Source: Nitrosomonas nitrosa (GTDB taxonomy: Bacteria; Pseudomonadota; Gammaproteobacteria; Burkholderiales; Nitrosomonadaceae). Taken from it: a stretch of DNA of 64,000 nucleotides. A program made the position numbers and the translations under genes. This document shows, piece by piece, positions 43,963 to 53,145 of the stretch (position 1 is the first letter of the stretch; every line of letters starts with the position of its first letter). The notes beneath the pieces were generated by a model, which saw only the letters and a program-made list of their open reading frames with translations, searched no databases and had not been told where the DNA came from. Where the stretch lies: contig NZ_QAOO01000006.1 in assembly GCF_003051105.1 (NCBI RefSeq), forward strand, positions 103,991 to 167,990, given 5' to 3'.

Positions 43963-44913
43963 ATGTCTTACGATAGCTTAATGGTGTTTACGGGTACAGC
44001 CAATCCGCAACTTGCGCTGGATGTAGTCAAGTATCTTAATATTCATCTGGGACGAGCGACAGTAGCTCGCTTCAGCGATGGTGAGATCATGGTTGAGATT
44101 CTTGAAAATGTACGTGGTAAGGATGTATTCGTGTTGCAATCCACATGTGCGCCGACCAATGATAGTTTGATGGAAATATTGGTGATTGTGGATGCATTGA
44201 AACGGGCTTCGGCAGGACGGGTTACAGCAGCGATCCCTTATTTTGGCTATGCGCGGCAAGATAGAAGGCCACGCTCGGCACGCGTACCGATTACAGCCAA
44301 AGTGATTGCCAATATGCTTACGTCCGTGGGAGTCGATCGCTTGCTGACAATGGATTTGCATTCGGATCAAATTCAAGGGTTCTTTGATATTCCTGTAGAT
44401 AACATTTATGGCATGCCGATCTTACTCGGCGATATCTGGAAGCATAATTATCAGGATTTGATCGTAGTATCTCCCGATGTCGGAGGCGTTGTTCGTGCAA
44501 GACATTTGGCTAAGCGTCTAGAATGTGATCTGGCGATTATTGATAAGAGGCGCCCTAAACCAAATGAATCGAAGGTTATGAATATCATTGGTGAAGTGGA
44601 AGGGCGAACCTGTGTCATTATCGATGACATGGTGGATACGGCCAATACCTTGTGTGAGGCTGCCAAGGCCTTAAAAGAAGAAGGTGCAGTGAGTGTTGTG
44701 GCTTATTCCACGCATGCGGTTTTGTCAGGCAGGGCCGTTGAACGTATTGCAAATTCGCATCTCGATAAACTGGTTGTGACAGATACTATTCCACTTCGGC
44801 AGGACGCTAAAATGTGTGAACGTATTTGTCAATTGAGTGTGGCGAATTTATTGGGCGAGACCATGCTGCGAATAAGCAATGAGAGCTCGTTGAGCTCTTT
44901 GTTTATGGAGTAA
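43963..44913 (+). CDS. prs: Ribose-phosphate pyrophosphokinase
   Basis: A 316-residue enzyme that makes PRPP from ribose 5-phosphate and ATP. It shows the ATP region ([20 protein letters not shown]), the conserved [19 protein letters not shown], and the PRPP loop [14 protein letters not shown]. Class I, full length. Placed between tRNA-Gln and rplY. Confidence 0.97.
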   Translation: MSYDSLMVFTGTANPQLALDVVKYLNIHLGRATVARFSDGEIMVEILENVRGKDVFVLQSTCAPTNDSLMEILVIVDALKRASAGRVTAAIPYFGYARQDRRPRSARVPITAKVIANMLTSVGVDRLLTMDLHSDQIQGFFDIPVDNIYGMPILLGDIWKHNYQDLIVVSPDVGGVVRARHLAKRLECDLAIIDKRRPKPNESKVMNIIGEVEGRTCVIIDDMVDTANTLCEAAKALKEEGAVSVVAYSTHAVLSGRAVERIANSHLDKLVVTDTIPLRQDAKMCERICQLSVANLLGETMLRISNESSLSSLFME

Positions 44914-44982
44914 ATGGAAGTTATTTTCGATTTATTTTTTTGATTTATCTGGTCGCGGATAAATCTTGTTCGGGAGGATTAA

Positions 44983-45591
44983 ATGCAGATTGAAATTGAT
45001 GCAAATAAACGTAAATTGCAGGGAAAGGGTGCGAGCCGCCGCCTGCGTGCAGTAGGTAAGGTGCCGGGCGTAGTGTATGGTGGAGAGGGCGCCGCGCAAT
45101 CCATAGAATTGGATCATAATAATCTATTTCATAAGCTTAGGTTGGAAGCGTTCCATGCGTCGGTTTTGTCGTTAAGCGTTGATGGTATTAAGGAACAAGT
45201 ATTATTGCGCGACGTGCAGATGCATCCGTATAAACCGCAAGTGCTTCATGTTGATTTTCAGCGTATTGATAAGAACAAGAAGATACACATGAAAGTGCCT
45301 TTACACTTCATTAACGCTGATGTCTCGCCCGGAGTGAAGCTTTCGGGTGGAACGATAAGTCATGTGTTGACCGAAGTAGATGTATTGTGCTTGCCTAAAG
45401 ATCTGCCTGAATTCATCACGGTTGACTTATCGGAAATGACTGCTGGCAGTACTTTGCATTTGAGTGACCTTAAAATGCCGGAAAATGTAGAGATTTCCTC
45501 GTTGGTTAAGGGGGGTGACGATTTGCCGGTGGCTACTATTGTCGTTCAAAGAACAGGCTCGGCGGAAGAAAGTGCGGAAGGCGCCCAATAA
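44983..45591 (+). CDS. rplY: 50S ribosomal protein L25, long (Ctc/TL5-like) form
   Basis: A 202-residue protein with a GGGAGG ribosome binding site. The N-terminal 95 residues are the L25 5S rRNA-binding domain ([20 protein letters not shown]); the rest is the TL5-type C-terminal domain ([19 protein letters not shown]). This long form is usual in Betaproteobacteria. A terminator-like hairpin follows it. Confidence 0.95.
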   Translation: MQIEIDANKRKLQGKGASRRLRAVGKVPGVVYGGEGAAQSIELDHNNLFHKLRLEAFHASVLSLSVDGIKEQVLLRDVQMHPYKPQVLHVDFQRIDKNKKIHMKVPLHFINADVSPGVKLSGGTISHVLTEVDVLCLPKDLPEFITVDLSEMTAGSTLHLSDLKMPENVEISSLVKGGDDLPVATIVVQRTGSAEESAEGAQ

Positions 45592-45618
45592 ACACTACCT
45601 CGGCAAAATGGATCAGCG

Positions 45619-45652
45619 ATACAGCAGTATCAATGTACTGCTGTATTTCTTC
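45619..45652 (+). terminator. Terminator after rplY
   Basis: ATACAGCAGTA and TACTGCTGTAT form an 11-bp stem around TCAATG, followed by TTCTTCTT. It lies 27 bases after the stop and would end the prs-rplY transcript or partly insulate pth. Confidence 0.75.
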
Positions 45653-45728
45653 TTGCAAGATTAAAAATTGAACAAAGTGACACCTAAGCAGGCTATTCGC
45701 TGGGTGTAACATTCGAAACAAGCATGCA

Positions 45729-46307
45729 ATGAAACTCATCGTAGGACTCGGCAATCCTGGAGAGAAATATGCGGCGACTCGCCATAATGTTGGGTTCCAC
45801 TGGATAAGTCGATTGGCGGAAGAACTGAATGTCCAATTCAAATCAGAGAGTAAGTTTCATGGTTTGTGTACGGTAGCGACGCAGGCTAATGAACAAATAT
45901 GGTTGCTTAAACCGCAAACATATATGAATGCAAGTGGTATGGCAGTGGCAGCGATAGCGCGTTTTTATAAAATCACACCTGAACAGATGCTCGTTATACA
46001 TGATGAGCTGGATTTGCCACCTGGTGCTGCAAAATTGAAATTCAGTGGAGGTGCGGGTGGTCATAATGGCCTCAAGGATATTATCGCGCACCTCGCTACC
46101 CAAGATTTCTGGCGCCTGAGAATTGGGATAGGTCATCCAGGAAATAAACATGCTGTTGTGGATTATGTATTGCATCCACCCAAACAAGATGAGGCTAGTT
46201 TGATTGATGAAGCTATTCAACGGAGCCTTACGATTTGGCCGCTTATTATCAGTGGCGATTACACGGCTGCAATGCATAAATTGCATACTAAACCGAGAGC
46301 GCTGTAA
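45729..46307 (+). CDS. pth: Peptidyl-tRNA hydrolase
   Basis: A 192-residue enzyme that frees tRNAs from dropped-off peptides. Family motifs: VGLGNPGEKYAATRHNVGFH with the catalytic His, LLKPQTYMNASGMAV, and GGAGGHNGLKDII. Full length. It stands between rplY and ychF. Confidence 0.97.
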   Translation: MKLIVGLGNPGEKYAATRHNVGFHWISRLAEELNVQFKSESKFHGLCTVATQANEQIWLLKPQTYMNASGMAVAAIARFYKITPEQMLVIHDELDLPPGAAKLKFSGGAGGHNGLKDIIAHLATQDFWRLRIGIGHPGNKHAVVDYVLHPPKQDEASLIDEAIQRSLTIWPLIISGDYTAAMHKLHTKPRAL

Positions 46308-46368
46308 CGTTCTATTTCTTGATTGGTGAATTTTCATACCTTTTCCAGTACTCAACGAGAACTAAATT

Positions 46369-47460
46369 ATGAGCCTGAAATGTGGCATTGTTGGCCTGCC
46401 AAACGTCGGTAAATCGACGCTTTTTAATGCGCTGACGAAAGCAGGGATCGCTGCTGAGAATTATCCATTTTGCACGATCGATCCTAATGTGGGTGTTGTG
46501 GAAGTGCCCGATCAACGGCTCAAGGCATTGAGTGAGATTGTAAATCCTCTGAAAATTCAGCCGGCTATCGTGGAGTTTGTCGATATTGCGGGCCTTGTAG
46601 CGGGTGCATCAAAAGGGGAAGGACTAGGCAATAAATTTCTTGCAAATATCCGTGAAACAGACGGTATTGTTCATATGGTACGTTGTTTTGATAATGACAA
46701 CGTGGTTCATGTGGCAGGTAGAATCGACCCCATCTCAGATATCGAGGTGATCCACACAGAACTTGCACTTGCAGATCTAGCCACAGTCGAAAAAGCGTTG
46801 CAGAGAGAAGCCAAGGTTGCTAAGTCGGGCAATAAAGAGAGTATCCGCATTATGGCAGTGCTAGAAAAATTACATACTCACCTTGATCAGGGTTTGCCCG
46901 CACGCAGCTTAATTTTAGAGAAGGAACAGCAACCCCTCTTAAAATCGCTTTGCCTGTTGACGGCCAAGCCTACTATTTATGTGGCTAACGTTGCGGATAA
47001 TGGTTTTGATAATAACCCGCTATTGCAAAGTGTGCATGACTATGCTGCGCGAGAAGGCTCACCCGTTGTGGCCATTTGCGCATCGCTTGAAGCAGAGATC
47101 GCAGATTTATCTGACGAAGACAAACAAGTTTTTTTGGCTGATATTCATCTGGATGAGCCCGGTTTGAATCGCTTGATTCGCGCGGCATATCACCTGCTCG
47201 GACTGCAAACTTATTTTACTGCAGGTGTTAAGGAAGTAAGAGCATGGACGATACATAAAGGGTATACCGCACCTCAGGCAGCCGGTGTGATCCATACAGA
47301 TTTTGAACGCGGTTTTATTCGTGCTGAAGTCATTTCATATGATGATTTCATTGCATACCGCGGTGAGCAAGGTGCAAAAGAAGCAGGAAAAATGCGCCTT
47401 GAAGGAAAGGAATATATTGTCAGCGATGGGGATATAATCCACTTCCGCTTTAATGTATAG
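46369..47460 (+). CDS. ychF: Ribosome-binding ATPase YchF
   Basis: A 363-residue Obg-like ATPase. It has G1 [15 protein letters not shown]3 [16 protein letters not shown], and the C-terminal TGS-like domain ([20 protein letters not shown]). It binds ATP rather than GTP and associates with ribosomes. Full length; last gene of the conserved run. A hairpin lies between it and the convergent DUF2490 gene. Confidence 0.97.
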   Translation: MSLKCGIVGLPNVGKSTLFNALTKAGIAAENYPFCTIDPNVGVVEVPDQRLKALSEIVNPLKIQPAIVEFVDIAGLVAGASKGEGLGNKFLANIRETDGIVHMVRCFDNDNVVHVAGRIDPISDIEVIHTELALADLATVEKALQREAKVAKSGNKESIRIMAVLEKLHTHLDQGLPARSLILEKEQQPLLKSLCLLTAKPTIYVANVADNGFDNNPLLQSVHDYAAREGSPVVAICASLEAEIADLSDEDKQVFLADIHLDEPGLNRLIRAAYHLLGLQTYFTAGVKEVRAWTIHKGYTAPQAAGVIHTDFERGFIRAEVISYDDFIAYRGEQGAKEAGKMRLEGKEYIVSDGDIIHFRFNV

Positions 47461-47496
47461 CCTTTATTTTTGATAGATCGATTCGTGAGTTTATCT

Positions 47497-47527
47497 CTCA
47501 GGAGCCTAAAATATTCTGGCTCCTGAG
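47497..47527. terminator. Bidirectional hairpin between ychF and the DUF2490 gene
   Basis: CTCAGGAGCC and GGCTCCTGAG make a 10-bp perfect stem around 11 bases. It lies between two convergent genes and could end both transcripts, although the T tracts are weak. Confidence 0.6.
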
Positions 47528-47543
47528 GCAGATAAAGAGCTTC

Positions 47544-48290
47544 CTAAAAATTTAAAAACACATTGACGCCTACAATGTGAATCATCTGATCAGGGCGTGC
47601 ATTATGAGGCCTGTTGATGTATTGGTTCAGATAGCCAACCTCACCTGTTACGGTCGGGTTAAATTTCCAAGCTAACCCTACGAACCCACGGTTCTGATCG
47701 AAGCCATTAGTAATCCAACCTTTGTGCGGCGTATTCATCGCAATGAATATCTCGTCTTGTACGATAAAACTAAGCTTTGGAGAGATAAAGGGCATAGGGA
47801 TCGCCAGTTTTATTAATTGGCGGAATCGGTAGGCTACATCATTTGGACCGGGATCTGGTACCATCTGGTCAAAAAAACGCTGTTCAAAGCGGCTGCGCCA
47901 TGAGAATTTACCAAACGATAACTCCTCATTCCAAGTAACTTGCTGCCATAGTCGATGCTCGTCATAAGGGTGCCTGCCGGAGATGGGTTCAGCTGTTGGG
48001 GCCCATGCGTAGCCGGCCCAGATGGTTACTTTGTCGTTGATCGCATAGCCTATACCGGGACGTATCAAAGACTGAGTAAATTGTGTGGAATCATTACCAA
48101 AACGCCCTTGCCCTTCAAGCCAAAGCCTCCAATTTTTCAAATTTTCGTTACCTGTTACGTTACCCAAATTGATATTGGCCATAACTTGGCCCCAAGTTTG
48201 AAAATCTGACGCAACCTCTTCCGCTATGACAGGAGGTGATAACAAGCCAAAGGCAGCAATTGCCGTAAAAAGTTTTAATTTTTTGATCAT
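47544..48290 (-). CDS. DUF2490 outer-membrane-type protein
   Basis: A 248-residue protein with a signal peptide ending near VIAEE. The remainder alternates aromatic and polar residues in strands (IWAGYAWAPTAEPISGRHP, RSRFEQRFFDQM), typical of DUF2490, which is predicted to be an outer membrane barrel. It ends in FLNF, a typical terminal aromatic. Function is not known. A divergent 426-base gap lies upstream. Confidence 0.85.
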   Translation of the reverse strand: MIKKLKLFTAIAAFGLLSPPVIAEEVASDFQTWGQVMANINLGNVTGNENLKNWRLWLEGQGRFGNDSTQFTQSLIRPGIGYAINDKVTIWAGYAWAPTAEPISGRHPYDEHRLWQQVTWNEELSFGKFSWRSRFEQRFFDQMVPDPGPNDVAYRFRQLIKLAIPMPFISPKLSFIVQDEIFIAMNTPHKGWITNGFDQNRGFVGLAWKFNPTVTGEVGYLNQYINRPHNARPDQMIHIVGVNVFLNF

Positions 48291-48716
48291 ATATTTTCCC
48301 TTGAATTGATAGAAGTCTTAAGTTTATTGCGTATTTAAAAAGCGAGATACACCCTATCTGAACAACTCCTTAAAGTGGTCAGATAAGTCTCGTCTCGCAG
48401 TTTTCGATTTGACTACTAAATCAGATAATGCTTTTTAAACATAATGCTATGGATAAATAGCCTACCACAGTAGATGTCAAGAAAATGTCAAGAAAGTATT
48501 TGAAGTGATGTGATTGGGTTGATTGACGTAAAAGACAGATCGTGCTTGCTATATGCTTAACATTGATTATCGCGTGGGTTTAAATTGCCAGAGGAGTGGG
48601 TTACAGCATGTGGGAAGGGAAGAGTGTGCTTAATAAGGGTCACCTGGAGAGAGGATGACAAGTTCATCGTTTTATTCGTAAATCTTATGAGTATATTTAA
48701 CAGAGTTTTTATTAAT
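48291..48716. other. Gap upstream of the DUF2490 gene with an interrupted inverted repeat
   Basis: No supportable gene. At 48342-48398 nested inverted pieces occur (GCGAGA with TCTCGC, and TATCTGA with TCAGATA), which could form a leader structure or an operator for the DUF2490 gene. A short repeat ATGTCAAGAAA occurs twice around 48474-48495. Confidence 0.4.
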
Positions 48717-50426
48717 TTATTCAGTGGCTTGCAAATTTATTTTATGTGTCAGCAGCTCTGCCTGTCCATTGGAAAGAATAAAGACGCGATCCGCTGCGTT
48801 GATAACAGCGGGTTGGTGTGACACTGCCACAATGGTGTAATCTTGTGTCAGTTGCTGTAAGGTTTGGCAAATTGTTTTCTCACTTTCGGGATCGAGTGCG
48901 CTGGTCGGTTCATCGAGCAGTAGCAGTGAGGGTTGATGTGCGAGCGCACGCGCAATCGCTATACGTTGTCGCTGGCCGCCAGAAAGCATACCACCGCGTT
49001 CACCTACTACTGTTTGTAACCCATCGGGAAAACTACTGACAAAATTCCACGCACCTGCTTGCCGCAACGCGCGTTCTGCATCAGCGTAGCTAAGCGAGGG
49101 CGCACCAACGAGAACGTTATTAAGAATGGTATCATGGAGCAGTACCGTATCTTGAGAAACGTAGCCAATGAGATGACGCCATTGACGGAGATCAATGTTA
49201 TGAAGTGCGACGCCGTCGATGAGGATTTCGCCAGATTTTGGCTCAGCCAGTCCGCATAATAAATCAAGTAGTGTGCTCTTGCCTACACCGGAAGAGCCAA
49301 TTACCGCTGTAAATGATTTGACAGGGATATCAATATTGAGATCTTTGAAAATAGATTTTCGGTCATAATCAAAAGCGATATGGCGCAGACTAATACCTTG
49401 TTGAAGTGTGGGTTGTAGTGTGCCGGATGTTCTTTCTGCCGCGGCGCGGGCTTCATCAGCCGCCGTACGGAGCGCCCAGTAAGCGCTTTCTTGAACAGTC
49501 AATTGTTGGTAACGGCGCTGGGTTTTATTGAGCAACCCAAGGATACGTGTTAATAAGAATACCATCACCATCACTTCCGGTAAGGAGAGATTCCAAACTA
49601 CGAGAGCGAGGTACAGCCCGCTGGCTGTCAGTGCTGCGAGTATCGGCTCCTGTAAAGCAAGCAATGCGGCTCTACTAATCACTTCTTTGCGCGTGGCTTT
49701 TTCGAGTTGCAATGATTGGTCATGCAAAATAGCATCGGCGACATTATCCCGCGCCATAGCCTTTAATGACTTTACTGAACCCAGCACATCAGATAAGTAG
49801 CTCAATAAATGACGGAGCAGATGGGTTTGCTTGGTCCCCGCCCGACGCGTGGCCCGTACGAGTCGATGCAGGACGATAAACAAGATGACACCAATAAGGA
49901 GCGAAGCGACGGTTGCTTGCCAGGATATAAATAAGGCAACAATCACATGTACGAGTACCTGGACGGATAATGCGAGTACATTGACGCTGTGCTCAAAGCC
50001 ATTGGCTGCGCGGTATGCTTCTGTGGCCACCGAATTGGCTAGTGCGCCAACAGGCTGGCGCAAATAATATTGCCAGCGACTGGCCAAAAGCGCTTCAATT
50101 AGATTTAAGCGCAATGTTGTTGCAACGTGTGCAACGGTATAACCAACCTGCCGGTTTGTGAGTAGCAGGATCGCGCCTTTAATAAACATGCCACCCACGA
50201 TGATTAACAAGATAGTATCGATAGTTGGTTCGACACCGATAAGTTGGAGGTTTTGTACCATGAAACGTCCGATACTAGACTCATCCGTTTCCCCAACTGC
50301 AACTGAAAGAAGGGGTAATAACGCAGTCAAACTGAGCGCTTCAGCAACACCTGCAAGTAGCAACGCAACTAGCACAAAGGCACTGCGTCGTGGGAAAACC
50401 ATAATATAGGTAATGAGTGTGCGCAT
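48717..50426 (-). CDS. ABC exporter, fused membrane and ATPase domains
   Basis: A 569-residue half-transporter. The first 320 residues carry about six transmembrane helices; the ATPase domain has Walker A GSSGVGKSTLLDLL, signature LSGGQRQRIAIARAL, Walker B LLLLDEPTSALD and the switch His in VAVSHQP. It belongs to the MsbA/bacteriocin-exporter type; the substrate cannot be read from the sequence. It stands alone, with A+T-rich DNA on both sides. Confidence 0.88.
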   Translation of the reverse strand: MRTLITYIMVFPRRSAFVLVALLLAGVAEALSLTALLPLLSVAVGETDESSIGRFMVQNLQLIGVEPTIDTILLIIVGGMFIKGAILLLTNRQVGYTVAHVATTLRLNLIEALLASRWQYYLRQPVGALANSVATEAYRAANGFEHSVNVLALSVQVLVHVIVALFISWQATVASLLIGVILFIVLHRLVRATRRAGTKQTHLLRHLLSYLSDVLGSVKSLKAMARDNVADAILHDQSLQLEKATRKEVISRAALLALQEPILAALTASGLYLALVVWNLSLPEVMVMVFLLTRILGLLNKTQRRYQQLTVQESAYWALRTAADEARAAAERTSGTLQPTLQQGISLRHIAFDYDRKSIFKDLNIDIPVKSFTAVIGSSGVGKSTLLDLLCGLAEPKSGEILIDGVALHNIDLRQWRHLIGYVSQDTVLLHDTILNNVLVGAPSLSYADAERALRQAGAWNFVSSFPDGLQTVVGERGGMLSGGQRQRIAIARALAHQPSLLLLDEPTSALDPESEKTICQTLQQLTQDYTIVAVSHQPAVINAADRVFILSNGQAELLTHKINLQATE

Positions 50427-50810
50427 GACGATTTTCTGTTTTACCTATCAGGTGAAATTGACCACTGATTAACTAAAAAAACAAGTAATTGGAAGAGTTG
50501 AGCTTGATTTGCCGGATATCTTTATTGATTTGTCCGAAATAATTTACTGGCAATGACGAATGCTAAGTAGCGCAGAATATTAATTTTTAGCAATAACAGT
50601 TGTTAACGGTCACGGACTCGCGAGGGACTTTCCAATATATTTTACGTTATTATTTCGTAATAGTAATTTGTTTCTCCAATCTTTACTTGTAATTTTCTTT
50701 TGATTTCTGAGTGATCACCAAGTGAATGTATGAAATAGCCGGGTTACGTGCTAATGAAATAGAAATGAGAGAAATAAAAATATAAAAAAAGCAGGCAAAA
50801 CTTTTCTTTT
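50427..50810. other. Gap between the exporter and dapF, with repeat copy 1
   Basis: A+T-rich DNA containing the first copy of a 40-bp repeat (50707-50746). The exporter promoter, on the reverse strand, should be near 50430-50600. No gene is seen. Confidence 0.45.
50707..50746. repeat. 40-bp repeat, copy 1 (downstream of dapF)
   Basis: CTGAGTGATCACCAAGTGAA followed by TGTATGAAATAGCCGGGTTA. It differs from the copy at 51821-51860 at only four of 40 positions and has the same orientation. Confidence 0.8.
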
Positions 50811-51668
50811 CTACAATGAAGTAGATGTGTGTTCCCCAGATGGTAGTCCGATTGTTCCTTCAAAAACTGTAGTGGCTGGTCCTGTCATTAAGACGGGTTG
50901 CTTTTCTCCATTCCACTGTATCCTTAAATCACCACCGCGTGTACTGACTGTTACGTCAGAAGCAAGTAGACCCCGTTCTATGCCGCAAACCACTGCGGCG
51001 CAAGCGCCTGTGCCACATGCAAAGGTTTCACCTGCACCGCGCTCATAAACTCGCAATTTAATGTGGTGGCGGTCTATGATTTGCATGAAACCAGCATTTA
51101 CACGTTGAGGAAAGCGCGGATGTGACTCGATTTGTGCGCCCATAGTTCCTACCGACGCATCCTCAATACTAGGTACGATCATGACAGCATGCGGGTTGCC
51201 CATAGAGACTGCGCTAATTTCCATTTGCTCGCCATTAATATCGAGAAGATAGATCGAAGAACGTTTATCTGCGATAAAGGGAATATCTGATGGGTTGAAG
51301 CGTGGTATTCCCATATTGACAGTCACATCAAGATTCGATTCCAGCTTTGGAAAAATTAAACCACTGGCCGTTTCGATGCAGATTTCTTTTTTTTTGCTTA
51401 GCCCGTGATCGTGAACAAAGCGTACGAAACAGCGTGCGCCATTTCCACATTGTTCTACTTCACTGCCATCAGCATTGAAAATTCGGTAACGAAAATCCGC
51501 ATTACTGCTCGCTTTTTCAACTATTAGCACTTGATCGCAACCGACTCCAAAATGTCGATCTGCCAGGAAACGAATATTTTCACGAGTCAGGGATATCGAT
51601 TGATTGATAGCATCAATGACGATGAAATCATTGCCGAGGCCGTGCATTTTAGTGAATTTAAATTGCAT
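50811..51668 (-). CDS. dapF: Diaminopimelate epimerase
   Basis: A 285-residue enzyme that converts LL-DAP to meso-DAP for lysine and peptidoglycan synthesis. The two catalytic cysteines are visible, Cys74 in [11 protein letters not shown] and the second in [12 protein letters not shown]. The N-terminus [16 protein letters not shown] is typical. It stands alone between two copies of a 40-bp repeat. Confidence 0.96.
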   Translation of the reverse strand: MQFKFTKMHGLGNDFIVIDAINQSISLTRENIRFLADRHFGVGCDQVLIVEKASSNADFRYRIFNADGSEVEQCGNGARCFVRFVHDHGLSKKKEICIETASGLIFPKLESNLDVTVNMGIPRFNPSDIPFIADKRSSIYLLDINGEQMEISAVSMGNPHAVMIVPSIEDASVGTMGAQIESHPRFPQRVNAGFMQIIDRHHIKLRVYERGAGETFACGTGACAAVVCGIERGLLASDVTVSTRGGDLRIQWNGEKQPVLMTGPATTVFEGTIGLPSGEHTSTSL

Positions 51669-51820
51669 ATTGTTTTTTGCTGCTTAGGTTTGGTAAGAAA
51701 ATAACACGGATTGCACTATCATTTATAGCTGATCACCGACGCGATGTCTTTATAATTAATTCAGTCCGATAGGATTGATTTTTAGGGATGAGAAATTTCA
51801 AAATTATTTGAATCAAATTC

Positions 51821-51860
51821 CTGAGTGATCATCAGGTGAATTTATGAAATAGCCGGGCTA
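51821..51860. repeat. 40-bp repeat, copy 2 (upstream of dapF)
   Basis: CTGAGTGATCATCAGGTGAA followed by TTTATGAAATAGCCGGGCTA, 36 of 40 positions identical to 50707-50746, in the same orientation. It ends about 85 bases before tRNA-Val. Confidence 0.8.
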
Positions 51861-51946
51861 AAAGTATACTTTTTTCGCATTCTAAGATGAGTAATGTGTA
51901 CATTGACCGCTATATTTGTATTGTGTTCTAATCCATTTGTTTTATA

Positions 51947-52021
51947 AGGCGGTTAACTCAGCGGTAGAGTGTCACCTTCACACGGTGGAAGTCATTGGTT
52001 CGATTCCAGTACCGCCTACCA
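51947..52021 (+). tRNA. tRNA-Val (CAC anticodon)
   Basis: A 75-base cloverleaf with acceptor AGGCGGT/ACCGCCT, discriminator A and encoded CCA. The anticodon arm TCACC-TTCACAC-GGTGG gives CAC, decoding GTG only. GGTTCGATTCC is the T-arm. Confidence 0.93.
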
Positions 52022-52164
52022 GTAGAATAATCTCATATACTCTCTGATATTTTGATTTCATCTCTTCTTGATCTGGGATTCGTGCCTGTGTGACTGATGC
52101 TATAGTATTGAGTAAATGGTAGCTTGGCAATAATCAATAATTTGACATAAGCAAAAGCATATCT

Positions 52165-52980
52165 ATGAAGCGCATTTGTAGTCCTGAGTTATTTTGGTGG
52201 GTGATGAGTAAAAAAACGATGTGGGGTAATTTCATTGTTGGGATTGGAATATTCTGTTTTTCCCAACTTGGCTTCGCCGATCTCGTTACAACGATTGAAC
52301 AGATCAAGCCATCGATTGTGGGTGTAGGAACGTTTCAAAAGATGCGTTCACCCTCAGTCAACTTTCTAGGAACTGGTTTTGTTGTAAACAATGGACGGTA
52401 TGTCGTGACCAATGCCCATGTTGTACCTGAGTCATTGGATTCGGCTAGGAATGAAGCGCTCATCGTGCTTACCGGTAAGGGTGATAAACCAGAGCTTAGA
52501 AATGCTACAATTTCAGCTCTCGATAAAGAGCACGATCTAGTTTTACTTCAAATTGAGGGTACACCCTTGCCCGCATTGAAGCTAGGCGATGCAGAGTCGA
52601 TTCGTGAAGGACAAGCTTTGGCATTTACCGGGTTTCCGATAGGCATGGTACTGGGTTTTTATCCGGTGACCCATCGAACCATTATTTCTTCTATCACACC
52701 GATTATTTTGCCGGTGCATAATGTTAAACAGCTTGATCCCGCCAAAATTAGGCAACTGCAGAGAACGACCTTTAAAGTATTTCAACTCGACGGAACGGCT
52801 TATCCAGGCAGCAGTGGTAGTCCGCTGTATGATCCGGATACTGGGGAAGTATACGGTGTTGTAAATATGGTGTTCGTTAAAGGGAAGAAAGAGTCAGCAC
52901 TCAGTAATCCAAGTGGCATTAGCTATGCGATACCGGGCAATTTCATTCGAGACTTATTAAATCGAAATCAACATGAATGA
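52165..52980 (+). CDS. Secreted trypsin-like serine protease without PDZ
   Basis: A 271-residue protein with an uncleaved or cleavable N-terminal signal (ending near GFADL). The catalytic triad can be read: His85 in VTNAHVV, Asp124 in KEHDLVLLQI, Ser217 in AYPGSSGSPLYD. Degree of relation is to the DegP/HtrA chymotrypsin fold, but there is no PDZ domain. ATG 52204 (MSKKTM) gives a more standard signal peptide than 52165. It stands just before the XrtA-associated locus and may process exported proteins, which is an inference from position. Confidence 0.85.
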   Translation: MKRICSPELFWWVMSKKTMWGNFIVGIGIFCFSQLGFADLVTTIEQIKPSIVGVGTFQKMRSPSVNFLGTGFVVNNGRYVVTNAHVVPESLDSARNEALIVLTGKGDKPELRNATISALDKEHDLVLLQIEGTPLPALKLGDAESIREGQALAFTGFPIGMVLGFYPVTHRTIISSITPIILPVHNVKQLDPAKIRQLQRTTFKVFQLDGTAYPGSSGSPLYDPDTGEVYGVVNMVFVKGKKESALSNPSGISYAIPGNFIRDLLNRNQHE

Positions 52981-53145
52981 AGCTATTTTGGGCGCCACAC
53001 ATTTTACGCATTAATCGATTAGTATAAAAAACGGCCGGTTTATCGATGATTGGAATTTTCACAGTTAAGGTAATATCGATCAAATATAAAAGTTCATATC
53101 AGTCGAAATTCTATTGTTTAAACGATCTTAACCGGGGTATGCGTT

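Noticed and set aside
45843..46355. A 170-codon reverse frame overlapping pth
   Set aside because: Antisense shadow of a well-identified housekeeping gene.
50549..50570. A sigma-54-like GG...GC pair (CTGGCAATGACGAATGCTA)
   Set aside because: The spacing between GG and GC is 11 instead of 10 and it does not lie ahead of a PEP-CTERM or XrtA gene.
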